Source: Henricia sp. BOLD:AAB3569
Taxonomy: Eukaryota > Echinodermata > Asteroidea > Spinulosida > Echinasteridae
DNA length: 64,000 nucleotides
NCBI GenBank assembly: GCA_037783545.1
Contig: JBBELK010000024.1
Location: 2,356,001 to 2,420,000, forward strand
Direction: 5' to 3'
The notes beneath the pieces are model-generated. The model searched no databases, had not been told where the DNA came from, and worked only from the letters and a program-made list of their open reading frames with translations. This document shows, one piece after another, positions 21,579 through 32,690 of this stretch; the first letter of the stretch is position 1, and each line of letters starts with the position of its first letter. The position numbers were made by a program, and so were the translations under genes.

Positions 21579-22039
21579 CTGTAAAGGATTAAGAGGAATA
21601 AAATACGGGGGTGGGTTGCAATAAAGAAAGTTACGACGTCCTAACTCTGACATCACTTATACCCCAGTCACAATTAGCTAGCCATGGGTTTGCGAGTAGT
21701 TTGCGACGGATTTCTAGACATTTTGTTGTTGTATTTTGATGAGCGAGGATCTTCCGCAGATTTCTTCTTATGGTCGCAAAAACTCGACCTAGCCTGCGCT
21801 ACTTATTGTACCTTTTTGCAGAACGGGACACATATGATGTGTCTCAGACGTAGGATGGTTTATTGCAATCCTCTCCAGGAGACAATTTAATGGAGCTGTT
21901 TAGTGTTATTTACGCGTTATGCAAAGTGCCTTCCGGAGTCTCAATTTTTTTGGGTGGTGCATCTCCGAGGGTTAATGGTTACTGTTATCATAACCGTATT
22001 TATCACCTTGCGAAACTTCTCTAATTACTGCTAACTTAC
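21579..22039 (-). other. Intron without recognised element
   Basis: 461 bases between domain 26 and the second half of domain 25. No TIR, SINE box or protein similarity was noticed. Confidence 0.45.
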
Positions 22040-22157
22040 GTGTTGTGACTGTGACTGAAGACGGATCACTGATTGTTGCCGTTGGTCCTGAGCCGCTAAC
22101 GGATCGGACAGACACAATGTACAACGTGTTAGCTGATAATTCATCCACAATGTACTC
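22040..22157 (-). CDS. FN3 domain 25 (B-type), second of two exons
   Basis: 118 bases, phase 0 to phase 1, donor GTAAGT. EYIVDELSANTLYIV, then VSGSGPTAT in the F-G turn and ending TVTT. The acceptor is TGTATTCAG. Confidence 0.86.
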
Positions 22158-22529
22158 CTGAATACAAAGAAAATCATGCAATTCATTCAAACATTCAAAC
22201 AGCAAATTCATCAATTAACCTTGATTTAGTACATTTTATACACTACAAATTGACAGCTAGCACCCACAGCATTATTGTGCTGGATGAATGTGTGCTATGT
22301 TAAAACCAAAGGGTTTAGTATATTTAACTAATTAGGGACCAGAGTCAAGTCATGATAATGAGATATCACTGGTTACCAACAGAGCTGCAAACAACTTTGG
22401 AGTTATATTCAAAGTTTGCAATCATAGGTCTCCCTCTCTCGTATGATCCCCTGAAGGAATTGAGTTGCTGAATGATTTGCCGACGTAAATCGTTGCCCTG
22501 TAGCCAACTAGGAGGTTCTTCAGCTCAGC

Positions 22530-22725
22530 CACGAAGTGCGAGAGAACAGAAAGAAATTCTCAGTTTTAAAGGTGGGAGAAAAGCCCCACACACCAACGTG
22601 TGGGGAAAACCCACGGAATCAAGCAGTGACTGAGAACTCAATCCACGTACCGACCCGGACGGGAATCGAACCAAAGCCACACTGGTGGAAGGTGAGTAAA
22701 GAACCGCTACGCCACCCTGATTCCC
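22530..22725 (-). repeat. Dispersed repeat with tRNA-like B box
   Basis: CGGGAATCGAACC (complement of a B box) and GAACCGCTACGCCACCCTGATTCCCC suggest a tRNA-derived end on the minus strand. The rest (CCCCACACACCAACGTGTGG) forms a small hairpin. It lies in the intron that splits domain 25. Confidence 0.4.
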
Positions 22726-22972
22726 CTACCATCATGGGTCAATCACACGTATATTTGCAAATTTAAGCATTTCATTTGTATACTTTAAGTTGGCCTTGTA
22801 AAAACATGCATGGTTAGCAAGGCACTGCTGGTGATAGCATATTGACACCTAGCGAATACGTCATTTGGGGGTCAAATGATGAAATGTGCATGTGCATGCC
22901 ACTGGCAGGCATAATGCGGTTCATTTTACCAATGGGAACCCTAGTAAGCCTATAAATAGAATCAATTCTTAC

Positions 22973-23148
22973 CAGAGTATCAGCTGGTACAGGTCCATGC
23001 ACGGTTTCTATACCATTGGGGCCTGTAAAAGCAATTCTGTAGGATGTCAGTTCAGATGGTTGAATTGATGGAGCACTCCACCTAATAGGCACGCCGTTGG
23101 CTGTCGTGTCTTCAGGAAGTGCCGTAACTAGACCAGGAGTTGCAGGCT
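22973..23148 (-). CDS. FN3 domain 25 (B-type), first of two exons
   Basis: 176 bases, phase 1 to phase 0, donor GTAAGA. PATPGLVTALP, IRWSAPSIQPSELTSY, ends ADTL. Joined to 22040-22157 it makes a 98-codon domain. Confidence 0.86.
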
Positions 23149-23418
23149 CTGGAATGGGGGAAAATTATAGCAGTTACACCAAGACATTTAAAGGCTCTTT
23201 AGACTGAATGAGAAAAGACGTGAACAATGTAAACAAAACCACGCCACGCAAGGGTTCATGGCATTGTTTGGAGTCTAATAAAATGGCTTATGCGGTTTTG
23301 CATTGGTCAGTGAATTTGATGTGGTTGGCTCTTTGCTACTGTTAACAAATCTTTACCAAGAATACTCCAGAGACTCTTCAGACCTGGCTTTAGTGCCGGA
23401 AGGGGGAGGGGGCTAACT

Positions 23419-23824
23419 GCATTATTTTTAAAATTCTCACTTTCATCTATAAATGCCTGCATGATCAGTCTCCATCATATTTAGTTAACCTCATACAGTT
23501 GCTTAACTTCAACAGTTCTAACACCCAGAGACAGCGACTCCGCTCAGCTTCAGATCGCACCCGGCTTTCCATTCCAAGATCCAAGAGGAAAGCCGGGGAT
23601 AATTCCTTCAGCATTGCTGGTCCTCGGTTGTGGAACATGTTGTCAGCCGATCTGAGAGAAACCGAGTCGCTGTCCCACTTCATACGTTCTCTCAAGACTT
23701 TCTTATTTCGGTTTCCTTTGTGAATAATGTACCCAGTGAATCCCGTTGACTACTGTTTTGTTTTTGTTTGTCTTCACCCATTCATTGTTACGCGCTCTGA
23801 TCTTTGTATAGCGCGATACAAATG

Positions 23825-23856
<32 letters not shown>

Positions 23857-23857
23857 C
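23419..23857 (+). pseudogene. L2/CR1-like LINE 3' end, copy in plus orientation
   Basis: It encodes a C-terminal stretch (LRSASDRTRLSIPRSKRKA, FSIAGPRLWNMLS, FLFRFPL) followed by a 3' UTR with GATCTTTGTATAGCGCGATA and an ATT tail. It is nearly identical to 42600-43060 in the opposite orientation. Severely 5' truncated. Confidence 0.8.
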
Positions 23858-24048
23858 CCAATCAGTTGAAGAGCGCGACGTAAACTACAGTGAATTTGAC
23901 GTACGTAATGCAAACTCGATGAGAGGCATTTCAGTTAATCCCATCATGCTTCCCGTCAAAAGATATTGTTACGTCATCTCACTTGCAGGTTACATATTAT
24001 TTACAACATGAAATTGTTCACAGATTCCTAGAATAAGGGCATAGCATG

Positions 24049-24306
24049 TGGGTCATTCTATAAATTTGGGGTCCAACGTGTGAAATTTTTCTGTCCCCGT
24101 TACGCCTGACATACTGCTATTTGCCATACAAGTATCATTAAAAATGCCTTCAAAACGTATTTTTATGAATTGTACTTTATGTAAGCACTCATTGAAATAG
24201 AAGGCATTTAAAGAATATGTCCTGAATTTACAAACTACAACATTTTACAAGATGTCAGACGTAACGGGGACAGAAAAATTGGACCCCAAATTTATAGAAT
24301 GACCCA
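24049..24306. mobile_element. MITE TGGGTCATTCTATAAATTT, copy 2
   Basis: It is the reverse-oriented counterpart of 8827-9086, with nearly equal length and intact inverted ends. Confidence 0.7.
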
Positions 24307-24373
24307 TATCTAAAGAAGAAGCTTGGTACACTAGCCTGCAGAAATTGTAAAGTAAAATTGTTATTTGACGTAC

Positions 24374-24640
24374 TGGTTCGCTGCACAACTCGTCTTTCCT
24401 CGGGTCCCGGTATAGTCTCCACAACAATGCTGTATTGTCGGCCTGGAACCAAGTTAATCAGTCGAGTTCCTGCAGAGGGCGAAACTCCCGCAGGCACAGA
24501 AGTAGCGAAGACGTTATTACCGCTGGGATCGACAAACGACACAGTGTACCGCTCCACAGAGCCAGGGGTAACGTCCCAAAGTAGCTCCAACTCGGTTGTC
24601 TGTACGTCGCGGATGAGGATTTCGCTCGGAGGAATCGGTT
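24374..24640 (-). CDS. FN3 domain 24 (A-type) exon
   Basis: 89 codons, phase 1-1, donor GTACGT. PIPPSEILIRDV, LLWDVTPGSVERY, corner LVPGRQYSI, ending VQRT. Its start resembles a B-type (P-x-P-P), but the C-terminal half is plainly A-type. Confidence 0.88.
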
Positions 24641-25182
24641 CTATCAAATAAACCAGACATGCAACTGAGTCATTACAAAAAATAAGAGGAAAATGCAAAA
24701 AAATCCAACTTTGTACAGTATTTTTTGTGCTTTTGTTAATGGGGCAGATGAGGAAAAAAGAAGAAATCAGCTGATCAGCTTAAAAGTTGCATGTTTGAAT
24801 AAACATGTCACATCATAACCATGTTTCTAAACTTCACTACATTAGCCTGTGGTATGTTTCATAAAAATAGTGTCTGGTGTACTGATGTACTTTCGTTCCA
24901 CTTGACCAGATGCAGTGTTTGTTGCTATGTGGTGTATGCTGTAGGTGTGAAGTACAGAATCAATACCGTCTGCACCATAGGGGAGAATGGCATAAAGCAA
25001 CCAGACTGTTGGTTGTTAGGGATTGGTGTGTACAACGCAACAATAGCAGCATAGTACGTGACTTTCTAAAGTGCACCTATGTTTAAATGTGAAGAGTTCA
25101 GGGTGCCAGCCAAAGGGCAAAGGTTACGTGCAAATGCCTTCATCAACAATTTGTTTGAGTAAAAGTCAGTGGAATGTTTTAC

Positions 25183-25455
25183 CTGTTCGAACCGTGACAC
25201 GATCCGGCATACTAATGAGTCTGTTTGGTCTAGTGCCAACGATGGTAGCCAGTTCAACCACATAGGTCGAGTCAGGACTCAAACCAGTAATCTCGTAGTC
25301 TCTGAGCATTGCTATTTCATCAACCACTGTGCGGACATTGTTGGAATCTCTGTAGGCAATCTGGAAGCTCCCGAAACTGCCTGATGGAGGCTGGCCATTG
25401 ATGATTACGGACAGGGCGTCGTTTCTTACCGAGATGACTTGAGGACTCTCTGGTC
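25183..25455 (-). CDS. FN3 domain 23 (B-type) exon
   Basis: 91 codons, phase 1-1, donor GTAAAA. PESPQVISVRN. The conserved tryptophan is missing (VIINGQPPSGSF). The corner is LSPDSTYVV and the end is TVRT. Confidence 0.88.
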
Positions 25456-25524
25456 CTGGATGAAACGACAAATGTAAATTGACAAATGTACTTTTTTTTC
25501 TAGATTTAATGATTATATTTAACT

Positions 25525-25670
25525 TAAGGGCCGTCCAAAGTTATTAACATTTTCACGGTTGTACAGAGCATAGTATTTTACATGTAAAGTCCTATGCAGC
25601 CTTCCTCCCCTCCCCCTTTCTACGCTTTGTAGAACCGTGAAAATAGTGACAACTTTAGATGGCGTCTTAA
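25525..25670. repeat. Dispersed repeat (GGCCGTCCAAA family), copy 2
   Basis: GGGCCGTCCAAAGTTATTAAC, TTTTCACGG, a C/T-rich run and then CCGTGAAAATAGTGACAACTTTAGATGGC form a loose inverted repeat around the C/T run. Confidence 0.5.
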
Positions 25671-25769
25671 TACATATCTTATGTGAAAGTTTCCATGTTT
25701 ATTTTACATGATACCTGTATGGTGTGTCTCAACTTTTAAATATCAGAAATAAATAAAAGTAAATAAATT

Positions 25770-26140
25770 GAAGCATAAGTGTACCCAAAAAACCCAAAAG
25801 ACATTTTGCTAATTAAACTTGTACATTGGAACAAAAAATATGACCAACTGAAAAGCAGATATGAACTTCACAAAGAGCAGCCATTGCAGTGATGCGTTGT
25901 AGTATGAGGTGCTGTCATTTTGTTGGGTATAACTTTTTTGTGTATTCTTGGGTTTTACTTCGCTTGACACAGTTGCTATCCGCCATTACTGTGTCCATAC
26001 TATGGCACGCCAAAGTGAACAATAATTCATCACTGATAATTTAATGTTGACGCATATTTTCTCAAATGTGAACCCAAGAATTGCCATAGGGACAACCATA
26101 TTTCCACAAAAAATCCTCTGCTTATAAAGCTATAACAAAT
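25770..26140. repeat. Diverged relative of the 34678-35128 MITE
   Basis: ACTGAAAAGCAGATATGAACTTCACAAAG, GTGATGCGTTGTAGTATGAGG and CATTTTGTTGG follow the order of the 34678 element. The ends have decayed. Confidence 0.45.
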
Positions 26141-26174
26141 CAAACATTTGAGCACTGGTTTTATAATGACTCAC

Positions 26175-26450
26175 TTGTAAACTGCAAGATCAAGTTTCTG
26201 GCAGCACTTCCACTGGTCAGAATAGCTTGAACCGAGACCTCAAACTGAGTTCCCGAACTCAATTCAATGAATGTATGCTCCAGCTGTTCATTGGAACCGT
26301 ACTGCTCTGTCATAAGGTTGCCTGGTACGCTGGGTAGTTTAATAGCCGCCAGGTAGAACTGGATGGTCGGGTTACTGCTCTGGCCCCAGCGGATTCGGAT
26401 GGTCGTTTCAGTCACTTGAACAATGTAGATTTCATTTTCGCGGATGGATA
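26175..26450 (-). CDS. FN3 domain 22 (A-type) exon
   Basis: 92 codons, phase 1-1, donor GTGAGT. SIRENEIYIVQV, IRWGQSSNPTI, LSSGTQFEV where the corner tyrosine is phenylalanine, ending LQFT. Confidence 0.88.
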
Positions 26451-27008
26451 CTTCAAGAAAAACATTACAATCAACCCAAAACAAAAATTATACTGTGCTA
26501 TGAAGTAAAACAAGGGAAGAAATATTCAAGAATTAGATTCTTTAATTCCAGGACTGATTTATTTCATGCACAGTTTGTGTCAAATTTAAGGCAACGTTCT
26601 TCTATGGCCATTTATGCCATTAACTATACAGTATTTATTGGCTTTAACTAGACTTTATTATCAACTTGAGATGACGACAGAGATGCAGTTTCAGAAGCAC
26701 TGAGGATGTAAACCCCCAGAGAAATCTTCTTAGTGGGGGGGGGGTACCCAACTGTTCTAATTCAATTCAATCATCTTTATTATCCCCCTTTCGCAGTAGT
26801 ACAAAAATCACAACATAACAAACTCACTAGATAAGTTTATTAAAAACACATGAATAAAATGACATCACAAACAAGATATTCTTATAATTAATAAGAGCAT
26901 TAAAAACATTATTAGGCACTCAATTATAATTTCAAAATAAGCTGGAGACGGTTAGCTCTGAAATCCTATTAAAAAAAATTTCCAAGAAACGTGATAAAGT
27001 AACTATAC
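26451..27008 (-). other. AT-rich intron without recognised element
   Basis: 558 bases between domain 22 and the second half of domain 21, with a short G run at 26736. Nothing recognisable. Confidence 0.45.
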
Positions 27009-27165
27009 CTGTTGTTCCAGTTCCCCTTGCTGGTTCTCCAGAGACCTCATTGGGTTGCGAACCAACGAAAGATGTCACAATGAAATCATACGTTACTCCG
27101 CTGTCAAGACCCGTTACCTTCCGCTCTCTAGTGTTACTGTCCACTGCACCATCAGAGATCTCAAT
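27009..27165 (-). CDS. FN3 domain 21 (B-type), second of two exons
   Basis: 157 bases, phase 0 to phase 1, donor GTATAG. It begins IEISDGAVDS, has the corner LDSGVTYDF and ends GTTG. The acceptor CAATTTAG directly precedes ATTGAG. Confidence 0.85.
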
Positions 27166-27700
27166 CTAAATTGGTAAACAAAACACACGTTGTGAATTGG
27201 CATTGCCAAATTATGAGCATTTTTGTTCTGAAGTGTAATTAATACTCAGCCAAAAATAAACACATTTTTTTTGCAACTGTAGTAAAATCACACTTTAAAA
27301 TTAATGGTCTCAGAATCTGACCCTTGCAGAATTTTCCTCAAAGGCAAAATGCCTTCAAAGGCAAAACGCCTTTTTTTTTGGCAAAACATCATCTTTAAAG
27401 ACAAAATGATATTTTATTTTATCTTTGCAAAATACTCTACTAAGGTTGGAATGCGAGGCCACTAATTAAAAAGTTTGATTTATGAAAATTAAAATGCCCA
27501 ATCAAGATCAAAATTTGTTCCAGAATGAACCACGTTCTTGCAAAATTCCATAATTTCTAACATTATTTATGGTAATCCTTTAAAACCCTTTTAAATATTC
27601 AATCACAATAAAACACTCTATTAAAAAACCAATGTACTTGCATTAGTTCACATTTCCAAACTTAAAACAGGCCAAACTAACATCTGGATTAAAATCCTAC
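27166..27700 (-). other. Intron inside domain 21 without recognised element
   Basis: AT-rich. A degenerate local repeat (GGCAAAATGCCTT, GGCAAAACGCCTT, GGCAAAACATC) lies at 27343-27400. No TIR or SINE signal. Confidence 0.5.
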
Positions 27701-27834
27701 CTGTCGACCTTGTACTCCATATGACACTTCATAACCACTGACAAATCCAAATGCAGGTTGCCACTCAATGACCAGGGAAACTGGAGTGACTTCACTTCCT
27801 GGTTGGACTCTCACATTACTGGCAGGGTTTGGTC
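27701..27834 (-). CDS. FN3 domain 21 (B-type), first of two exons
   Basis: 134 bases, phase 1 to phase 0. PNPASNVRVQP, IEWQPAFGFVSGY, ends GRQ at donor GTAGGA. It pairs with 27009-27165 to make a 97-codon domain. It is the first exon downstream of the LINE-bearing intron. Confidence 0.86.
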
Positions 27835-28504
27835 CTGGGAATATCAGAAAAAAAGGCAAATTTATCAAATTGTGGGTGCTTAATTAATAGATCGATTCAT
27901 AAGTGTTTAAGCCCGGTCGATTTGCAGGACAATGGCGAATGGTGATCCATGTGGTCTTTTAGCAATCTAAACAATCTAATGATTCTGCACACTTTGAGTG
28001 AGTGAGTGAGTGAGTTTGGAGTTTAACGCCATGCCGGCATCAGAGGCCATATTCATGGCGGGATTAAGTTAATATATAAAATACTTGGTATTAATTAAAG
28101 ATAATTAAATAATTGTTAATAATTAAATAATTAGGATCAGTTATATGGATAACAAATGATATGTTTTAATATAATTGAACTAACATTATATATATATATA
28201 AGTATTACATGGATTCTGGACAGTTTTCCAAGGAAGCCCCTAGGAGGTCGGTTATAGAGGATCCCCCAGACACACGGTACCGTGTCTAAATGGTCCCGCA
28301 AGGCCGGCCGTTTCCCTTGCAGTTTAAGGGCCCGGGCCCCGCCGGTATTTTTACAGGTCCGCTAACCTCCGGGTGATGAAGGGACAATGGTACCGAGTGT
28401 CTGGTCAATCCTCCACACCCCGTCCCCCAGGACAAATAGGGGTCCTTGTTTCACCGTCCAGTGTGTAATGTGAGTTTTATTTCAGGGAGATCAACCATGG
28501 GCAG

Positions 28505-28825
28505 TGTAACACCTTGTCTCGCCGAGGCGAGCAAACCTCAGGATGAGTCCCTAATTATAGTGTTGTCCTAAGAATTTCAGAAGAAGACTGTTACTTATAT
28601 GTAGGTATACATACTGTTGAAAAGTATGAGTCCTTGTGATTTTATTTTGAGAAACTCATCTCTAAGGTAGGTCTACACCTTGTCTCACCGGGGTGAGCTA
28701 ACCTTAGAGTGAGTTCTAAACCAGTATGTGAAAATGTTTGAGTTTGTCATGTGAAACTCATCTCAGGGGTAGGACAACGCCTTGTCTCACCAGGGTGAGC
28801 AAACCCCCAGAATGAGTCCCAAAAT
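28505..28825 (-). repeat. Three repeated hairpin units in the LINE 3' UTR
   Basis: CTTGTCTC-G/A-CC...GGTGAGC(A/T)AACC occurs near 28514, 28679 and 28781, each followed by a GAGTGAGT- or GATGAGTCCC-like end. TCTCACC and GGTGAG pair into a short stem. The units may serve template recognition by the reverse transcriptase (inference). Confidence 0.6.
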
Positions 28826-28848
28826 ACAATAAGAGAAATTCGATGAGT

Positions 28849-31800
28849 TTATAAAATGTGATATAGCTCAGATGATTTGAGAAATGAGATTATGGTTTCA
28901 GGGGGTATATTAAATAAATCTTTCAATGTAGTAGCATGGAAGAACCGTTGTCTGATTTCAGCTAATTCAACACATTCAATGATGAGGTGATGTATAGTCA
29001 AAGGGCTATCACACGGGATACATTGTGGGTTAGGTTCTGCTTTAAGAAGGAAAGAGTGTGTTAATATTGAGTGGCCTATCCGGCATCTAGTCAGGACAAC
29101 CTGATCTTGTCGAGACAGATTTCTATATGGTTGCCATAAGCCAAGGTGAGGTTGGATGGAAAAAAGTTTGTTTGATGTAAAGGTTGCCCAAGAGTCTTTC
29201 CATAACTGTTTGGTGTATGAATGGATAGAGTTCCTCAGGTCTGTATAAGGGATGGTACAAGGATAAACTGGTAAATCCAACGCATGTTTAGCTAGAGCAT
29301 CTACTTGATCATTTCCTGCTATGCCGACATGACTTGGAATCCAGCAGAAAATGATGTCAAAATGTTTCTTGTGTAATTGGGTTAGTTTATTTAAGACTTT
29401 TATTAAATAGGGATGATTTATATTGCATCCACTTATAGCCTGTAGGCATGATAAAGAATCACTAAAGATAATGAACTTCCTTTTCTTAGAGGAATCAATC
29501 ATATCTAGTGCTAGCAGGATTGCCTTAATTTCAGCTGTATAGATTGAAGCTTGATTTGGGAGACGAATACTTCTTGAATAATGATAATAGGTAGCTGCTG
29601 AGGCAACCTTTTCTTCATCTTTGGAGCCATCTGTGTAGATGCAAATATGGTTGGGAAACCTAACTTTAAATTCTAGATGATCATTTTGGAATACTGATAC
29701 ATCAGTATCTGATTTTTTGTATTTTGTCATATGTAGAAAGACTTGAGGTTTGTGAATTTCCCAGTGTGGTATCACTGGAATCTCGGTTTGTGCTATGTTT
29801 TGAAAGTCAAGTTTAGCTGCTTGTATGTGTGACTGTAGACGTAGGCCAAGTGGTTTAATTGTTTTGGGTTTGGCAGCATATATATGTTGAAATTTAGGAT
29901 AAAAAACACATTGATATGCTGGGTTAGATGGATTAGCTGCTAATTTAGTGATGTATTGTAGAGATAGTTTAATGCGCCTATTTTCAAGAGGCGGTTCATC
30001 AGCTGTAACATAAAGGCTCTCCACTGGTGATGTTCTAAATGCACCAAAGGAGAGCCGTAGGCCTTGATGGTGAACAGTGTTGAGTTGTTTAAGATAAGAT
30101 TTGGGGGCAGAACCGTAAATTATGCATCCATAGTCTAATTTAGATCGGATAAGTGATCTATATAATTGTAACAGAACTGAACATTCAGCTCCCCAGTTTT
30201 TGTTAGCTACAGCTTTGATAATGTCCATAGCTTTCAGACATTTAATTTTGAGAGCTTTGATATGAGGTAAAAAGTTAAGTTTAGAATCAAAGATTATTCC
30301 TAAAAATTTGGTTTCATTAACCACTTTAATTTTGTCGCCTTCGAGATATAGCTCAGGGTCAAAGTGTGCATTTCTGAGTCGGCAGAAATGCATACAAACA
30401 GTTTTAGGTTTTGAGAATTTAAAACCATTTTCAGTAGACCATTTCTGTAGTTTGTTAAGAGTCAACTGGAGTTGACGTTCAATATTTTGCATACGGTTAC
30501 CTCTATAGCAAATCAGGAAATCATCTACATACAGCGAAGGAGAGACTCCATTCTGGACCGTTTTAACAATGTTATTAATTTTGATACTAAATAAGGAAAC
30601 GGAAAGGATACTCCCTTGGGGTACACCCATTTCTTGTTCGTGTGAGGCAGATAGGGTGGTCCCTACCTTAACTTTAAAATATCTGTCAATTAAAAAATTT
30701 GCAATAAAAATGGGAAGTTTACCTCTGAATCCCATTTCATGAAGGTCTTTCATTATGCCATACTTCCATGTAGTATCATATGCTTTTTCTAAGTCAAAGA
30801 ATATTGCAACAGCATGCTCTTTTTTGATAAAAGCATCTCGGACGAAGGATTCTAGTCTTACTAAGTGGTCTGTAGTACTTCGGCCTTTCCGAAAGCCACA
30901 TTGGTAGTTATTTATAAGGCCATTTGCTTCAAGCAACCAGACAAGTCTGTCGTTGACCATTCTTTCCATGGTTTTACATAAACATGAAGTGAGTGCTATT
31001 GGTCGGTAGTTGGAAGGGTTTGTGTGATCTTTACCTGGTTTTGGTATAGGAATGACGGTAGCATTCTTCCACGATGGTGGAATGTCACCAGTTTCCCATA
31101 CGATATTAAATATGTCTAATAGAGTTATTAGACATTTCTCAGGTAAGTGTTTTAATAGTTGATAGTGTATTTGATCTGGGCCTGTTGCTGTATCATGGGA
31201 TTTCCTAATGGCTGTGATTAGTTCTTCGAGTGTAAATGGTTGGTTGTAGTTTTCGGTGTTATTAGATGTGAAGTTTAGTCGTTGTTGTTCATTCCGTAAT
31301 TTGAATTTTTGAAATTCTTTTGAGTAGTTTTCTGTAGAGGAATTTTTTTCAAATGTTTTTGCTAATTCCTCTGCTATGTCTGTCTTAGTAGTAAGGGTAT
31401 CATCATCTTTTTTTAGATGTTTAACTCCCGATCTCACCTTTCGACCATTCATTTTCTGGACCATATTCCAGACTTTACTCAAAGGAGTACGTGAGGTAAG
31501 TTTAGATACATATGTTTTCCAGCTATTTCTTCTTTTGTGGTTAATAATTTGACGGGCCTTAGCTCTAGTAATTTTAACTTGAGCTAGGTTATCTGGTGTT
31601 GGTCTGTGGTTAAATTTCCGTTCAGCTTTTTTACGAGTTTTCCTGGCATCCTTGCATTCTTGGTCATCCCATGGTATATGTGGTTTAGATGGCCGAGTTG
31701 ATGTTTTGGGAATAGTTTCGTCGGCTATAGAGATTAAGATTTTTGTAAAAGTTCTTATGGGGTCAGCTTCATTGTCGAAGTTGATATTATCAGTAGTTAA

Positions 31801-32538
31801 TTTTTCTTCACAGTTCTTAGAAAAAGATTTCCAGTCTGCTTTGTTGAAGTTCCATTTAGGGGTGTATTCTTCAGTGAGTGATTGGTCATATTCTAAGATT
31901 ATTGGGAAATGATCGCTTCCACATAGGTCATCCCAAACTTCCCATGAAAAGTCTGTTACTAGTTCAGGGTCAGTAAGGGAAAGGTCTATAGATGAGTATG
32001 AGCCATTACCGGGGTGCAGGTAGGTATATGATCCATCATTCAAAATACACAGTGCTTGATCACCGATGAATTTCTCGAGTAGTCTACCTTTTGTATTATG
32101 TGTGTCAGAACCCCAGATAGGATTGTGACCATTAAAATCTCCTAGTATTACGTATGGAGTTGGGAGCTGGTAAGCAAGATCATCTAGGTCAGCTTGTTTT
32201 AAACTGAGAGGAGGAGGAATATAAACAGAACAAACAGTAATTGTTTTGTGTAAAGTAACACGGGCTGCAACAGCCTGAAGAGTGGTATTTAAAAGTACAG
32301 GGCTATGGAGAACATTTTGTTTAATAAGTAATGAGGAGCCTCCTTTGGCTCGTTCATTGTCTGGATCATAGGCGTTATACATATGGTAGGATTTAAAGTT
32401 AATATTGTCATTTCCTTTTAAGTGGGTCTCTTGAAGCGCAAACACAGCAGGGTTGTGTGTTTGCGCTAAAACTTTAATTTCATTAAAGTTGGCTTCAAAG
32501 CCTCTACAATTCCATTGAACTATTTTACTAGTATTCAT
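28849..32538 (-). CDS. LINE ORF2: endonuclease, reverse transcriptase, RNase H
   Basis: 1,229 residues, uninterrupted. The N-terminal APE-type endonuclease carries QETHL with E37, GDFNGHN near residue 133 and SDHFP near 210. Reverse transcriptase: motif A FFDLEKAYD near 578, GVPQGS, and motif C YVDD near 669 (YADD is more common). RNase H: YTDGSK near 967, an E in TAEIKA, a D in FSDS, and WIPSHVGIAGND near 1064, so the catalytic acidic set is kept. A C-terminal CxxC...H...C finger follows at about 1183-1199. Role: target-primed reverse transcription in the nucleus. The start ATG at 32538 is chosen because it directly precedes the endonuclease. Confidence 0.93.
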   Translation of the reverse strand: MNTSKIVQWNCRGFEANFNEIKVLAQTHNPAVFALQETHLKGNDNINFKSYHMYNAYDPDNERAKGGSSLLIKQNVLHSPVLLNTTLQAVAARVTLHKTITVCSVYIPPPLSLKQADLDDLAYQLPTPYVILGDFNGHNPIWGSDTHNTKGRLLEKFIGDQALCILNDGSYTYLHPGNGSYSSIDLSLTDPELVTDFSWEVWDDLCGSDHFPIILEYDQSLTEEYTPKWNFNKADWKSFSKNCEEKLTTDNINFDNEADPIRTFTKILISIADETIPKTSTRPSKPHIPWDDQECKDARKTRKKAERKFNHRPTPDNLAQVKITRAKARQIINHKRRNSWKTYVSKLTSRTPLSKVWNMVQKMNGRKVRSGVKHLKKDDDTLTTKTDIAEELAKTFEKNSSTENYSKEFQKFKLRNEQQRLNFTSNNTENYNQPFTLEELITAIRKSHDTATGPDQIHYQLLKHLPEKCLITLLDIFNIVWETGDIPPSWKNATVIPIPKPGKDHTNPSNYRPIALTSCLCKTMERMVNDRLVWLLEANGLINNYQCGFRKGRSTTDHLVRLESFVRDAFIKKEHAVAIFFDLEKAYDTTWKYGIMKDLHEMGFRGKLPIFIANFLIDRYFKVKVGTTLSASHEQEMGVPQGSILSVSLFSIKINNIVKTVQNGVSPSLYVDDFLICYRGNRMQNIERQLQLTLNKLQKWSTENGFKFSKPKTVCMHFCRLRNAHFDPELYLEGDKIKVVNETKFLGIIFDSKLNFLPHIKALKIKCLKAMDIIKAVANKNWGAECSVLLQLYRSLIRSKLDYGCIIYGSAPKSYLKQLNTVHHQGLRLSFGAFRTSPVESLYVTADEPPLENRRIKLSLQYITKLAANPSNPAYQCVFYPKFQHIYAAKPKTIKPLGLRLQSHIQAAKLDFQNIAQTEIPVIPHWEIHKPQVFLHMTKYKKSDTDVSVFQNDHLEFKVRFPNHICIYTDGSKDEEKVASAATYYHYSRSIRLPNQASIYTAEIKAILLALDMIDSSKKRKFIIFSDSLSCLQAISGCNINHPYLIKVLNKLTQLHKKHFDIIFCWIPSHVGIAGNDQVDALAKHALDLPVYPCTIPYTDLRNSIHSYTKQLWKDSWATFTSNKLFSIQPHLGLWQPYRNLSRQDQVVLTRCRIGHSILTHSFLLKAEPNPQCIPCDSPLTIHHLIIECVELAEIRQRFFHATTLKDLFNIPPETIISFLKSSELYHIL

Positions 32539-32690
32539 TTACAATGTTATTAAGTTAGGTTAATAACATATGGAGTTATGTTATTTATTATCAGGTCTAG
32601 GGGATCTACTTCTTGTTCTATTCTTTGAGTTTGTAGATACTTGTTGAAGTTCTGTATAATAGACTTCCATGTCGTCTTCTGCTTCGTCAT

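Noticed and set aside
30481..30560. LINE ORFs as host genes
   Set aside because: Motif order (endonuclease, YVDD reverse transcriptase, RNase H), CCHC ORF1 and the 12-bp target duplication show a retrotransposon.
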